Below are positions 16,392 through 25,624 of a DNA stretch of 64,000 bases, piece by piece (the first letter of the stretch is position 1; every line of letters begins with the position of its first letter). The notes under the pieces were generated by a model. The model made no database searches, was not told the origin of the DNA, and saw nothing but the letters and a program-made list of their open reading frames with translations. The stretch is from Nostoc sp. FACHB-892. GTDB lineage: Bacteria > Cyanobacteriota > Cyanobacteriia > Cyanobacteriales > Nostocaceae. The translations under genes and the position numbers were made by a program. The stretch spans positions 1 through 64,000 of the forward strand of contig NZ_JACJTR010000023.1 in the NCBI RefSeq assembly GCF_014698795.1. The letters are read 5' to 3'.

Positions 16392-17597
16392 TCAAAAGAG
16401 GATAAAATCAAATAATTGATGTGCCATTTCCAATTTAGAACAAGGTGCGATCGCTAGCTGATTACCTTGACTATCTAAAAATATCGCTTGATTATTATCG
16501 CTCCCAAAACCACTATCAGGTTGATCGATAGGATTGGCAACAATAGCATCAAGTTTTTTACTCTGTAATTTTTCTAATGCAGGCTTGACAATATTTCCAG
16601 TTTGTGCTGCAAAACCAATTAATATCTGATGCGGCTGTTTGAGTTTTGCTAATTGGGCGACTATATCCGTTACTGGTTCCAGGGGTAAGGCTTGGGGGAG
16701 CGATCGCTTGGGTAATTTCTGTGTACTATAATCTTTTGGCTTCACATCTGCCACAGCTGCTGACATCACAATTAGATCAGCGTTGGGTAAATATTCCAAC
16801 ATGGCCTGCTGCATTTGCTCGGCACTAATGACGGGAATTGCTTGCACTCCTAATGGTACATCCCAATTGGCTGGGCCATGTACTAGGGTGACACTTGCGC
16901 CTCGGTGAAGTGCGGCTTGCGCTAAAGCTAATCCCATTTTACCTGTTGAAGGATTGCCGATAAATCTAACTGGGTCAAGATACTCTCGCGTTCCCCCAGC
17001 ACTAATTAACACTCGTTTACCAGATAAATCTCGTTTACCTTGAGTGTGTAACAGCGATTGGATATGAGCCAAAATTTCTGGAGGTTCTGCTAATCTACCA
17101 GCACCGATGCGATCGCACGCTAATAAACCCGATCCTGTATTCATTCCATGATATCGGCTATCTATCAATAGCTGTTGCCAATTTCGTTGCACCGATAGCT
17201 GTTCCCACATATCTGTATTCATTGCAGGTGCCAACAGCACGGGACAAGTAGAAGCCAGCACGGTATTGGTGAGTAAATTATCAGCCATGCCGTAGGCTAA
17301 CTTTGCTAATGTATTAGCCGTCAAGGGGGCAATTACCATGACATCTGCCCATTCACCCAACTCAATGTGTAAAGGACGAGAGTGGGTTGGTTTCCAGAAA
17401 TCATCATCTGTGTAGGCGGGATGACGAGATAAGGTGGCTATTGTTAGAGGCGTAATAAATTCTTGCGCTGAACGGGTGAGAATAACTCGGATTTCCACCC
17501 CAGTTTTAAACAGCGTCGAAACCAACTCACAGATTTTGTAGGCGGCGATACCGCCACCTACACCAATTAGAACTTTGTTCGATTTTGGATTAGTCAT
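16392..17597 (-). CDS. coaBC: Bifunctional phosphopantothenoylcysteine decarboxylase / phosphopantothenate-cysteine ligase
   Basis: 401 residues, normal for the fusion. The N-terminal CoaC half has the flavin-binding start VLIGVGGGIAAYK, the PLHIELGEWADVMVIAPLTA region with the active-site histidine, PAMNTDMW, and the cysteine loop GLLACDRIGAGRLAEP. The CoaB half has VRFIGNPSTGKMGLALA and the KLPKRS lysine motif. The enzyme joins cysteine to 4'-phosphopantothenate and decarboxylates the product to 4'-phosphopantetheine in coenzyme A synthesis, in the cytosol. It lies upstream of the pPIWI island's promoter on the same strand but is functionally unrelated. Confidence 0.96.
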   Translation of the reverse strand: MTNPKSNKVLIGVGGGIAAYKICELVSTLFKTGVEIRVILTRSAQEFITPLTIATLSRHPAYTDDDFWKPTHSRPLHIELGEWADVMVIAPLTANTLAKLAYGMADNLLTNTVLASTCPVLLAPAMNTDMWEQLSVQRNWQQLLIDSRYHGMNTGSGLLACDRIGAGRLAEPPEILAHIQSLLHTQGKRDLSGKRVLISAGGTREYLDPVRFIGNPSTGKMGLALAQAALHRGASVTLVHGPANWDVPLGVQAIPVISAEQMQQAMLEYLPNADLIVMSAAVADVKPKDYSTQKLPKRSLPQALPLEPVTDIVAQLAKLKQPHQILIGFAAQTGNIVKPALEKLQSKKLDAIVANPIDQPDSGFGSDNNQAIFLDSQGNQLAIAPCSKLEMAHQLFDFILF

Positions 17598-17656
17598 GGT
17601 AAAAAGTTAGAAGTAAGTAGGAATTTAGGAGCAAGTAGTTACGAATATTAATTTCC

Positions 17657-17696
17657 AACTCCTAACTCCTAACTCCTAACTCCTAACTCCTAACTC
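17657..17696. repeat. Heptamer tandem repeat (AACTCCT), five perfect copies
   Basis: AACTCCT is repeated five times at 17657-17691 plus a partial copy, just upstream of coaBC and after the stop of the DUF2555 gene. Short tandem heptamers of this kind are a hallmark of Nostoc and Anabaena genomes. Confidence 0.85.
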
Positions 17697-17700
17697 TCAA

Positions 17701-17913
17701 CTACGCTTCATCGTAAGGTTCCAAGTCTAAGAGATAGATATAGGGTTCAACTAACTCTGGACGCTGAAATGCGATCGCTCGCAATAAATGCCAATCATTT
17801 AAACCCTCAAAAGCATTACTATAATTATCTAGCTCCAGACGTGTAGCCAGTTCTTCTACTTCTGCCACAGTCATGGCAGCAATTTCTTTCCTGGAAATGC
17901 TTAGAGTTGTCAT
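17701..17913 (-). CDS. DUF2555 family small protein
   Basis: Start placed at ATG 17913, giving 70 residues beginning MTTLSISRKEIAAM, because a strong ribosome site (GGGAGGGG) lies eight bases upstream; the frame extends nine codons further. The sequence LELDNYSNAFEGLNDWHLLR and PELVEPYIYLLDLEPYDEA matches, from memory, the DUF2555 family found in nearly all cyanobacteria. It is helical, acidic and cytosolic in appearance. The function is unknown. Confidence 0.75.
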   Translation of the reverse strand: MTTLSISRKEIAAMTVAEVEELATRLELDNYSNAFEGLNDWHLLRAIAFQRPELVEPYIYLLDLEPYDEA

Positions 17914-18067
17914 AATGCTTGCCCCTCCCTTATGCAGCACTCGCCTTCAGCATGGGTTAAGTTGCGCCCAACGCAGCCACCCTATATATATTACTCATTA
18001 GAGAGCATTGATTTCGTGAAAATTTTCAGCATTTATACCAGAATTTATAAAAAATTCGTAATTCTGA

Positions 18068-18688
18068 CTAGCCAATTACATTTACAACAAAATTCCGTAG
18101 CACCTCTAACGTTTGTGGATTTATTTCATGCCCCATGTCAAATTCGTGGTATTTTACCGCCACTCCTAGAGACTCTACAGTTTCTCGTACCTTCCAGGCA
18201 GCTTGTATTGGAACAACTTCATCATATTTACCGTGGGTAATTAAAGTTGGCGGAATCCCTTTTTGATCAGCCGTTACCGCGTCAGGGTGTAAATACCCAC
18301 TCATGACAGCTAAACCTGCTAAGGGCAATTTTGAGCCAACATCTAAAGTCATTGCCCCGCCTTGAGAAAATCCACTTAAGATGGTACGTGATAAAGGTAC
18401 GCCAGTGGTACTTTCTAAAGATTGCAAAAAGTCTATTAACAGTTGCCGACTTTCTGCTAATCCTTGATACATATTTTCCACCCGCAGGTCATACCATGCC
18501 TTCCCTACAGGGGAATAAGGATAAGGATAAGGTGCGTTGGGTAATACAAACTGATAATCAGGTAAGTTGAGCAAGGGTAACAAAGATGCTACATCCTCAG
18601 CATTAGCCCCCCAACCATGCAAAGTGACAATTAAGCCTGCGGGGGATTGATAAGTTTCAGGGGGAACGGTAATAAATTGTAAAGACAG
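18068..18688 (-). CDS. Alpha/beta hydrolase, phospholipase/carboxylesterase family, with probable CTG start
   Basis: The conserved domain holds LHGWGANAEDVASLLPLL near the N-terminus, the nucleophile elbow GFSQGG, and THGKYDEVVP and DMGHE carrying the catalytic Asp and His. This pattern fits the YpfH/EstB-type carboxylesterase family. Homology extends upstream of the only near-canonical start (TTG at 18622, inside the strand that ends LHGW). In that extension no ATG, GTG or TTG occurs before an in-frame TAA. A CTG at 18688 lies seven bases after a perfect AGGAG and gives 206 residues with a normal first strand (LQFITVPPE). CTG is therefore the best supported start. The natural ester substrate is unknown. 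Confidence 0.8.
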   Translation of the reverse strand: MSLQFITVPPETYQSPAGLIVTLHGWGANAEDVASLLPLLNLPDYQFVLPNAPYPYPYSPVGKAWYDLRVENMYQGLAESRQLLIDFLQSLESTTGVPLSRTILSGFSQGGAMTLDVGSKLPLAGLAVMSGYLHPDAVTADQKGIPPTLITHGKYDEVVPIQAAWKVRETVESLGVAVKYHEFDMGHEINPQTLEVLRNFVVNVIG

Positions 18689-18851
18689 AGGTTTACTCCT
18701 AAAATTTTATTTTTCTAAATAGATCCTATCTCTTCAAGCAGACTTATTATCCAGCAATGGTTTCAGAAATCCCGTGCGTTTGCCTTGCCCCAAGTTTTTT
18801 TAATTGGTAAGCTTCATTATCAAAAGAGAAAGGAGCCGATAGAACCGCTAT

Positions 18852-19634
18852 TTATTCTCTTGGAATCTTGGGAACATCAGTATTTGTAGCTTGGAAGAAT
18901 TCCTTTTTCTGAAATCCAAAAATATTAGTTACAAGCGAGTTGGGAAAACTGGAAATTTTTTGGTTATGAGCTTGCACCGCTTGGTTGTAACGCATTCGCT
19001 CTACAGCTAGGCGATTTTCAGTACCCGCTAGCTCATACTGAAGATTGATAAACATTTGGCTAGATTGCAATTGGGGATTAGCGGCTGCATAATTGCGGAA
19101 GCCGTTGATTGCTTGATTGATTTGTACCGTAGCAACAGCTTTTTCATTGGGAGTAACTGCTTGCAAATAAGCTTCACGCGATCGCACCAACAAAGAGACT
19201 AACTCTTTTTCTTGTTTGGCATAAGCTTGTGTCACATTCACAAGGTTGGGGATTAAATCGGCACGTCGCTGGAGTTGATTTTCTAGTTGCGCCCGAGCTG
19301 CTTCAGTTCTGATGCTACTGCTTTGTATAGAGTTATAAGTCCAGCTAGTCCAGATAGCCAATGCAGTTACTATACCTGCACCAAAAAACAGTAATCTTTG
19401 GTGCAGATGCTTTAAGTGGTTTTGTTCGTCAAGTTGTTGCTTGTGCCTTGCCTCTACATCTCGGATGGCTTGCTGAATAAACTCAGCCGGAATATCAACT
19501 TCCTCTGCTGCTGCCACCAACTCAGAAGCCGAGTAACTTTGGGTGTGATTGGCATAGTAGCGCGATGCTAACTCTAGCACCTCTGGAGCAATCTCTTCTG
19601 GAATTCTCTTTTCTTGATTATTCATAGTATTCAT
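18852..19634 (-). CDS. LemA family protein with extra N-terminal helical domain
   Basis: 260 residues. The first 65 or so (EEIAPEVLELASRYYANHTQ...IQQAIRDVEARH) form a helical domain not found in minimal LemA proteins. A single membrane helix follows (about 83-100). The LemA coiled-coil domain has QLQRRADLIPNLVNVTQAYAKQEKEL, the family's most conserved block. LemA proteins are membrane-anchored with an extended helical domain; their function is poorly known. The TPM-domain gene lies 78 bases upstream in the same direction, a pairing seen in many bacteria, so the two products probably act together at a membrane. Confidence 0.88.
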   Translation of the reverse strand: MNTMNNQEKRIPEEIAPEVLELASRYYANHTQSYSASELVAAAEEVDIPAEFIQQAIRDVEARHKQQLDEQNHLKHLHQRLLFFGAGIVTALAIWTSWTYNSIQSSSIRTEAARAQLENQLQRRADLIPNLVNVTQAYAKQEKELVSLLVRSREAYLQAVTPNEKAVATVQINQAINGFRNYAAANPQLQSSQMFINLQYELAGTENRLAVERMRYNQAVQAHNQKISSFPNSLVTNIFGFQKKEFFQATNTDVPKIPRE

Positions 19635-19712
19635 AAGTTACAAATTGCAGCCAAGCAAATGCTGAAAAACTAGATAGGATAAGGCTCTCCCCTTATGCCC
19701 TCTGTCTTTTGC

Positions 19713-20921
19713 TTACCAGCTACCGCCAGCACCACCACCACCACTACTGCCACCGCCAAAGTCACCACCGCTACTACCGCCACCGCTACCGCCACCCCAC
19801 GAACTACTGGGAGGAGGAGGTGGGGGAGGCGGTGGCAAGCGAGGAATTATTTCTTCACTCTGGTGGTGATAAGAACAACTGTGACACTCATCAATAATTA
19901 GTCGTCTACCCGAACTATATTCAGTAGCTGATTGGACAGTCTTCTCAGTATGAATGACAGTCAATTCTTGACAGTGAGGGCATTCCCGAAATTTAGATTC
20001 ATGGGACTGTTGAGCGACAATGTGGAAACCACTACCAGTTAGCTTCTGGCTGCAATTGGCACATCTCCAGCCTTCAAATTTAACACTACCTATATTTTGT
20101 GCTGTTTTTTGCGATTTGCTCAGAGATGAATCAACTGTGGCTTCGTCTACTTTTTCCATCGGTTGTTGGCAATCAGCACACAAAAAAGTGTAATTGCCCT
20201 GACTTCGGCGCGTATACCCTTCCGGTTCAATGAAAATTTTCCGAGGACGTGCCAGATAAACACCACCTCCGATCACCACTGCCAATATTCCACCCGCAGT
20301 TACAAACCATAATGTAGCGTTATCTTTATTTGTTTCTACATTTGGGGAAGCTAACTGGTTTGGAGTTGTTATCGGGTTTGCAGACGATACACCATCAGAC
20401 TCTAAGACAAATATTACTGCTTTGGTTCCCGCCAGCGTACCACCTTCAAAGTCTCCTTTTTTGAATCGCGGGATGATTTCAGTATCAATAATGTTGCCCA
20501 CTTTGGCATCGGGCAAAATTGCTTCCACACGGTAACCAGTCTCAATTTCTACGCGGCGATCGCCTACTGAAATTAAAAACAATATGCCATTATCTTTTCC
20601 TTTCTTGCCAATTCCCCAATAATTAAATAGTTCCGTTGCAAATTTTTTGACAGAATCAGCAGGGGCAGTTGCTGGAACAGTTACTACCGCTATCTCTGTG
20701 CCATTTTTCGCCTCTAACTGAGAAATTCTTTGATTGATTTGAGTTTCTGTTTCTTCGCTGAGGATACCTGCCATATCAGTTACCCATCCACCGTATTCCT
20801 TTCGGGGGTTAGGAACTTCTTGGACAGTCAAAGCCAGCGCAGAAACCGGAAAAAGAAATATAGTATAGGAAAATAAACTCACCCAAAAAACGTTTTTTGG
20901 TTTACTAAAACTTAATTTCAT
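19713..20921 (-). CDS. TPM-domain protein with zinc-ribbon-like repeats and glycine-rich tail
   Basis: Start placed at ATG 20921 (402 residues), which gives a proper signal peptide ending near ALALT; upstream codons reach back to a TTG at 21002. The TPM domain (GGWVTDMAGILSEETETQIN...GKDNGILFLISVGDRRVEIETG) is followed by a second membrane helix. Next come four CxxC pairs (CADC, CANC, CPHC, CHSC), probably two zinc ribbons, and a tail of proline then glycine and serine ending GGAGGSW. TPM domains occur in plant TLP18.3, linked to photosystem II repair, and in bacterial membrane proteins next to LemA. The cysteine pairs would lie on the cytoplasmic side. Confidence 0.85.
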   Translation of the reverse strand: MKLSFSKPKNVFWVSLFSYTIFLFPVSALALTVQEVPNPRKEYGGWVTDMAGILSEETETQINQRISQLEAKNGTEIAVVTVPATAPADSVKKFATELFNYWGIGKKGKDNGILFLISVGDRRVEIETGYRVEAILPDAKVGNIIDTEIIPRFKKGDFEGGTLAGTKAVIFVLESDGVSSANPITTPNQLASPNVETNKDNATLWFVTAGGILAVVIGGGVYLARPRKIFIEPEGYTRRSQGNYTFLCADCQQPMEKVDEATVDSSLSKSQKTAQNIGSVKFEGWRCANCSQKLTGSGFHIVAQQSHESKFRECPHCQELTVIHTEKTVQSATEYSSGRRLIIDECHSCSYHHQSEEIIPRLPPPPPPPPPSSSWGGGSGGGSSGGDFGGGSSGGGGAGGSW

Positions 20922-21731
20922 AATGTTTTGTGTAGGCGTAAAGTAAGATAACCCTCTTTCGTCACTTTCGGCAACGGAAAATTTGAAATTTTTATTTAAC
21001 AAGGTTTTTAGCGATTTATTAAGTTTTCAAAATATTCGCTATATTTTGTTAGTCATCAAATATTCAAATTTTTAACATATCTGGATTTGAAAATTAGGAA
21101 ATTATTGTTATAATTCCCCATTTGACGGAAGAGGGTGAAAGCGATTGTCAAAATCCCATTCGTCACAGCCCAAAAATTCACCCTAAGCTGCCCTGCGGGT
21201 TAGACATGAGGCAACTTATTGTTTTAGCTAAAATCTGAAAGTTGTCCGCACAACTCCTACCCAAAAGGCGTTGTTACTATTATCGTGTTCTAAATTTAAA
21301 ATGACCAGTAAATCGGGAGTAAGATCAATGTTGTTTGCGGCTCGATAGCGATAGAAACCTTTCAAATTATAAGAAGGTTAATTTTTTTAACGTAGATGCA
21401 AAGTGGTGAAGCAGCGCTAGCTTCTCCCAAAGGGAGACAACTCGCAGCCACGCTACGCGAACGTAGAGAAGGACGGAAAGAGAAGAAAGAAATACTTAGT
21501 TAGGTAGTGTTATTTTATATTTAACTTTACAGCTACTTTGCGGGTTAGGCTATTTATGACTTTGACTTCAATGGCCTTTGCTGTTTGTCCGTAAAGATTC
21601 AGTTCACAGAAGGTAATAGCCAAAAAAAATGTCGTTTGACAACAGAGTGGCAATAGCAGTTTATGATGTTATTGAAATATTTAATCAATAAAATTATTGA
21701 TTATTCCGAGTAATAGTTTTATTTCTGGTGG
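20922..21731. other. Intergenic with dispersed repeat sequence
   Basis: No gene was seen. About 21404-21475 holds short inverted repeats of the dispersed Nostoc type (TCTCCCAAAGGGAGA, and CTACGCGAACGTAG). The candidate Fur palindrome at 21682-21703 is listed separately. Confidence 0.5.
21682..21703. promoter_or_regulatory. Near-perfect AT-rich palindrome, candidate Fur site
   Basis: Arms TAATCAATAA and TTATTGATTA are separated by two bases and lie 28 bases upstream of the first gene of an iron importer. Cyanobacterial FurA sites are AT-rich palindromes of about 19 bp near promoters. The position and symmetry fit; binding is inferred. Confidence 0.5.
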
Positions 21732-22817
21732 ATGAAAATTATGAAGCGCCGTAAATTTGTCTATATAGTGGGGCTAGCAACTGTTAGCGGGGGATTAGCG
21801 ATCGCTTGTAATGCTAATCAAACTCCCACCGATACTGCTCAATCGCCATCAGGGCAGGCTACACCGACTACGGCTGCTAGCGGTACATTAGAAAAAGAGC
21901 TAGTAGTCTACTCAGGACGTAACGAAAAGCTCATTGGCGATCTGATCAAACAATTTGAGCAACAAACTAATACTAAGGTAAAAGTCCGCTACGGCGATAC
22001 TGCTGAGTTAGCATCAGCAATTTTGGAAGAAGGGACAAACAGCCCCGCAGATGTCTTCTTTGCCCAAGATGCTAGCGCCCTTGGAGCTATGCAAAAAGCA
22101 AATAGAGCAGTACAACTACCAACATCTCTTCTCAATCAGGTAGATAGTACCTACCGTTCACCAGAGGGGAAATGGCTAGGTATTTCGGGAAGAGTACGTA
22201 CAGTAGATTACAACACTAAATTAGTAAAACCTGGGGAATTACCATCGTCTATTTTTGGCTTTACTGAACCGAAGTGGAAAGGTAAAATTGGCTGGGCACC
22301 CACAAATGGTTCCTTTCAATCTTTTGTCACCGCCTTGCGAGTTGCAGAAGGAGAAGACAAAGCTAGGCAATGGTTAGAAGGTATTAAAGCTAACAATCCT
22401 AAAGTTTATCCTAATAATAGTGCGATCGTGGAAGCCTTATCTCGCGGCGAAATTGCTGTGGGATTTGTCAATCATTATTATCTAGAACGAGTCAAACAAG
22501 ATAATCCTCAAGTTCCAGTGGAGCATCATTTTACCGATGATGTGGGTTCCTTGGTAAATGTTGCAGGCGTAGCAATTCTTAACAGCGCCAAACATCCCAA
22601 TATTGCTCAAAAGTTTGTCGAATTCATGTTGAATGAAAATGCCCAAAACTATTTTGCTAATCAAACCTATGAGTATCCTCTAACTTCGGCTGTTTCGCCC
22701 AAAGGTAAACTGAAATCTCTCCAAGAAATTAAAAAAGAAGCTCAAAAAATCGACTTGAGTAATCTTAACGATTTAGAGGCAACACTCAAACTGATGCAGC
22801 AAGTACAAGTCATATAA
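21732..22817 (+). CDS. futA: Ferric iron ABC transporter substrate-binding protein, FutA-like lipoprotein
   Basis: 361 residues. The N-terminus KRRKF followed by a hydrophobic stretch and LAIAC (Cys26) combines a Tat-like twin arginine with a lipobox. The ligand domain shows VVYSGRNEKLIGDLI, VRYGDTAELA, DVFFAQDASALG, a Tyr-rich binding loop (FVNHYYL) and an ending close to other FutA proteins. It binds Fe(III) in the periplasm and delivers it to FutB. It is the first gene of the operon, preceded by the AT-rich palindrome. The next gene encodes a close paralogue; the two diverge most at the N-terminus. Confidence 0.92.
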   Translation: MKIMKRRKFVYIVGLATVSGGLAIACNANQTPTDTAQSPSGQATPTTAASGTLEKELVVYSGRNEKLIGDLIKQFEQQTNTKVKVRYGDTAELASAILEEGTNSPADVFFAQDASALGAMQKANRAVQLPTSLLNQVDSTYRSPEGKWLGISGRVRTVDYNTKLVKPGELPSSIFGFTEPKWKGKIGWAPTNGSFQSFVTALRVAEGEDKARQWLEGIKANNPKVYPNNSAIVEALSRGEIAVGFVNHYYLERVKQDNPQVPVEHHFTDDVGSLVNVAGVAILNSAKHPNIAQKFVEFMLNENAQNYFANQTYEYPLTSAVSPKGKLKSLQEIKKEAQKIDLSNLNDLEATLKLMQQVQVI

Positions 22818-22971
22818 CCTGCAATAGATTGGAATGCATCTGGCAAAAGTAGGAAAAGTCTAAATTTCCGATAAACTTTCTTGCTTATCAGCATAGGTTA
22901 ATGGTAAAGGTTGAGAATACCAAAATTATTGCAAAAACTTCCTGGTAAGTATTAGGGTGGAGGATTAGAGA

Positions 22972-23982
22972 TTGAAAACTTTAACATTGCTGAAAGTTAC
23001 AGGATTAGCTCTAGCTGTAACGCTCGGTTGGGGAATTGGGGTAGCTGTAGATGCTCAAACAAAAACCCTCGTGATTTACTCAGGCAGAGACGAGAAATTA
23101 ATTGGCCCCTTAATTGAGAAAGCAAAAAAAGATTTAAATAAGGATATTCAAGTGCGTTATGGCGATACTGCTGAGTTAGCGATCGCACTTTTGGAAGAAG
23201 GCAAAAATAGCCGTGCAGACTTGTTTTTCGCTCAAGACGCTGGTGCTTTAGGTACTTTGGAGAAAAAACAGGTAACACAGCCGATTGCCTCGAAATTACT
23301 CAACAAGGTTGATTCTCGCTTTCGTTCTGCTAAAGGGCATTGGCTAGGAATCTCTGGACGCGCTCGTGTAATTGACTACAATACTAAATTAGTTAAGCCA
23401 GGGGAACTACCGAAATCAATTTCGCAATTAACAGATCCGAAATGGCGCGGTAAAGTCGGCTGGGCACCAACTAACGGCTCATTTCAGTCATTTATCACCG
23501 CAATGCGAGTCTTAGATGGAGATGAAAAAACTCTCCAATGGCTCAAAGCAATGAAAGCTAATGGTGTCAAAGATTACGGTAAAAACTCTGCGATTGTTGA
23601 AGCTTTAGGACGCGGAGAAGTTCATCTTGGTTTAGTGAATAATTACTACTTGTATCGCTTCAAAAAAGATGATCCTAACTTTCCTGTTGCCCACCATTAC
23701 ACAAACAAAGACGCAGGATCAATGATTAACGTGGCAGGAGTAGCAATTACGAATACCACAGATCAAAAAGCTGATGTGGAGGCTTTAATTAATTATCTGC
23801 TCAACCAGAGTTCACAAAATTACTTTGCTAAAGAAACTAATGAGTATCCTTTAGTAAAAGGAATTCCAGCGCCATCAAAACAAATACCAATCAGTAAGCT
23901 TAATCCACCCAATGTTAACTTGACAGACTTAGATGATTTGCCAGCAACTTTGAATTTACTACAGCAGGCAGGAGTTTTGTAA
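22972..23982 (+). CDS. futA: Second ferric iron ABC transporter substrate-binding protein
   Basis: 336 residues from a TTG with GGAGG eight bases upstream. It has a Sec-type signal peptide ending near VDAQT and no lipobox cysteine. It matches the preceding protein over its whole length (VIYSGRDEKLIGPLI, VRYGDTAELAIALLEEG, GWAPTNGSFQSF, NNYYL), so the two arose by tandem duplication. The two-paralogue arrangement parallels FutA1 and FutA2 of Synechocystis. Its stop codon is three bases before the permease start, so translation is coupled. One copy is a lipoprotein and the other soluble, which may mean different stations on the way to the permease. Confidence 0.92.
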   Translation: MKTLTLLKVTGLALAVTLGWGIGVAVDAQTKTLVIYSGRDEKLIGPLIEKAKKDLNKDIQVRYGDTAELAIALLEEGKNSRADLFFAQDAGALGTLEKKQVTQPIASKLLNKVDSRFRSAKGHWLGISGRARVIDYNTKLVKPGELPKSISQLTDPKWRGKVGWAPTNGSFQSFITAMRVLDGDEKTLQWLKAMKANGVKDYGKNSAIVEALGRGEVHLGLVNNYYLYRFKKDDPNFPVAHHYTNKDAGSMINVAGVAITNTTDQKADVEALINYLLNQSSQNYFAKETNEYPLVKGIPAPSKQIPISKLNPPNVNLTDLDDLPATLNLLQQAGVL

Positions 23983-23985
23983 CAG

Positions 23986-25602
23986 TTGAAAGCGGTTCGC
24001 CCTCCATTATTTCTTACATTAGCGGCAGGGGTAGTGGCAGTTGCCATTGCCCTGCCATTACTATATTTAGTGATTCGCACCGCAGGTATTGGCGGGGAAG
24101 AGTTACAAAAATTGATTTCTCGTCCCCGCAATATCATGGTTTTTTTCAATAGTGCGGCGATGGCGGCAACGGTGACGTTATTTTCCACATTAATTGCTGT
24201 ACCGTTGGCATTTTTAACTGTGCGGACAGACTTACCAGGAAGACGTTTTTGGTTAGTGGCGACAACATTACCCTTAGCGGTTCCTAGCTACGTAGGCAGT
24301 TTTGCGCTGATTGCAACTTTGGCTCCACGCGGTAGTTTTTTGCAACTGTTGCTTCAACCATTAGGAGTAGAAGAATTACCTTCCATTTATGGTTTTCCTG
24401 GGACAGTTTTGGCAATTACTTTGTTTACCTATCCTTATATGCTGCTGAGTGTGCGTTCTGGATTACAAGGTATTGATCCATCTCTAGAAGAAGCATCTCG
24501 CAGTTTGGGTTATGGCAGCAGAGAAACCTTTTTTAAAGTAGTTTTGCCACAGTTGAAACCATCATTAATTGCTGGGGGATTATTAGTAGCTTTGTATGCT
24601 TTACGCGACTTTGGTACACCTTCACTGATGCAATTTGATGCTTTTACACGGGCAATTTTTTTACAATATAAAACTAGCTTTAATCGGAACTCAGCCGCAG
24701 CTTTGTCTTTGATGTTGGTGACATTGGTGCTGCTGATTTTGTGGTTGGAATATCGAATGCGATCGCGTGCAGCTTATTATAGTCGTGGTTCTGCTTCTCT
24801 ACGTCCACCGAAAATTGTCAAGTTGGGTATTTGGAAATGGCCCGCTTTCGGCTTTTGTCTGCTAATTACTAGCTTCGGTGTAGTTTTGCCCGTAGGTATC
24901 ACATTATTTTGGTTAATTCGTGGACTTAACACTGGCTACACTTTCCCCAACTTATTCCCCACTATTATCAACTCCATTAGCGCGGCTGGACTGGCAGCTT
25001 TAGCTACCACCATCTTTGCCCTGCCAGTAGCAATTTTAGCAGTGAGGTTTCCGAGTAAAATCACTGCCATAATTGAACGTTGTTCTTACATCGGTTTTGG
25101 AGTTCCCGGAATTGTGGTTGCTTTATCTTTAGTATTTTTTGGTGCCAACTATTTGCCAGCACTGTACCAAACTCTGCCGATGCTGATATTTGCTTATTTA
25201 GTTTTATTTTTACCGCAATCGGTGGGAACAGTCCGCAGTTCGCTTTTACAAGTCAATCCCCAGTTAGAAGAATCAGCTCGTAGCTTAGGTAGGAATGCTT
25301 GGCAAACTTTAAGAGAAGTTACCCTACCTTTAGTACAATCAGGTGTGTTGAGTGGTGCAGTGCTGGTATTTTTGACAGCGATTAAAGAACTACCCGCCAC
25401 CATGCTGTTAGCGCCTATTGGCTTTGGAACATTAGCAACGCAAATTTGGCAAGCTACAGAAAATGTAGATTTTGCCGATGCGGCGGCGGCATCATTAGCT
25501 ATGCTACTAGTTTCTATGGGTTCAACTTTATTGGTGCTATCTCAAGAGAACGTCAAAAAAGATAAAGTCATAAGTAACGCGCAAGTGCAAACAAAGTTCT
25601 AA
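23986..25602 (+). CDS. futB: Ferric iron ABC transporter permease
   Basis: 538 residues from TTG 23986, with GGAG eleven bases upstream inside the preceding gene. The protein contains two fused permease domains, each of about six membrane helices and each with an EAA-like loop: LEEASRSLGYGSRETFFKVVLPQLKPS and LEESARSLGRNAWQTLREVTLPLV. This fused layout is usual for FutB/HitB/SfuB Fe(III) permeases. The loops contact the ATPase encoded 22 bases downstream. Confidence 0.92.
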   Translation: MKAVRPPLFLTLAAGVVAVAIALPLLYLVIRTAGIGGEELQKLISRPRNIMVFFNSAAMAATVTLFSTLIAVPLAFLTVRTDLPGRRFWLVATTLPLAVPSYVGSFALIATLAPRGSFLQLLLQPLGVEELPSIYGFPGTVLAITLFTYPYMLLSVRSGLQGIDPSLEEASRSLGYGSRETFFKVVLPQLKPSLIAGGLLVALYALRDFGTPSLMQFDAFTRAIFLQYKTSFNRNSAAALSLMLVTLVLLILWLEYRMRSRAAYYSRGSASLRPPKIVKLGIWKWPAFGFCLLITSFGVVLPVGITLFWLIRGLNTGYTFPNLFPTIINSISAAGLAALATTIFALPVAILAVRFPSKITAIIERCSYIGFGVPGIVVALSLVFFGANYLPALYQTLPMLIFAYLVLFLPQSVGTVRSSLLQVNPQLEESARSLGRNAWQTLREVTLPLVQSGVLSGAVLVFLTAIKELPATMLLAPIGFGTLATQIWQATENVDFADAAAASLAMLLVSMGSTLLVLSQENVKKDKVISNAQVQTKF

Positions 25603-25624
25603 CCAGCCTTCTGTTATCTACCTT

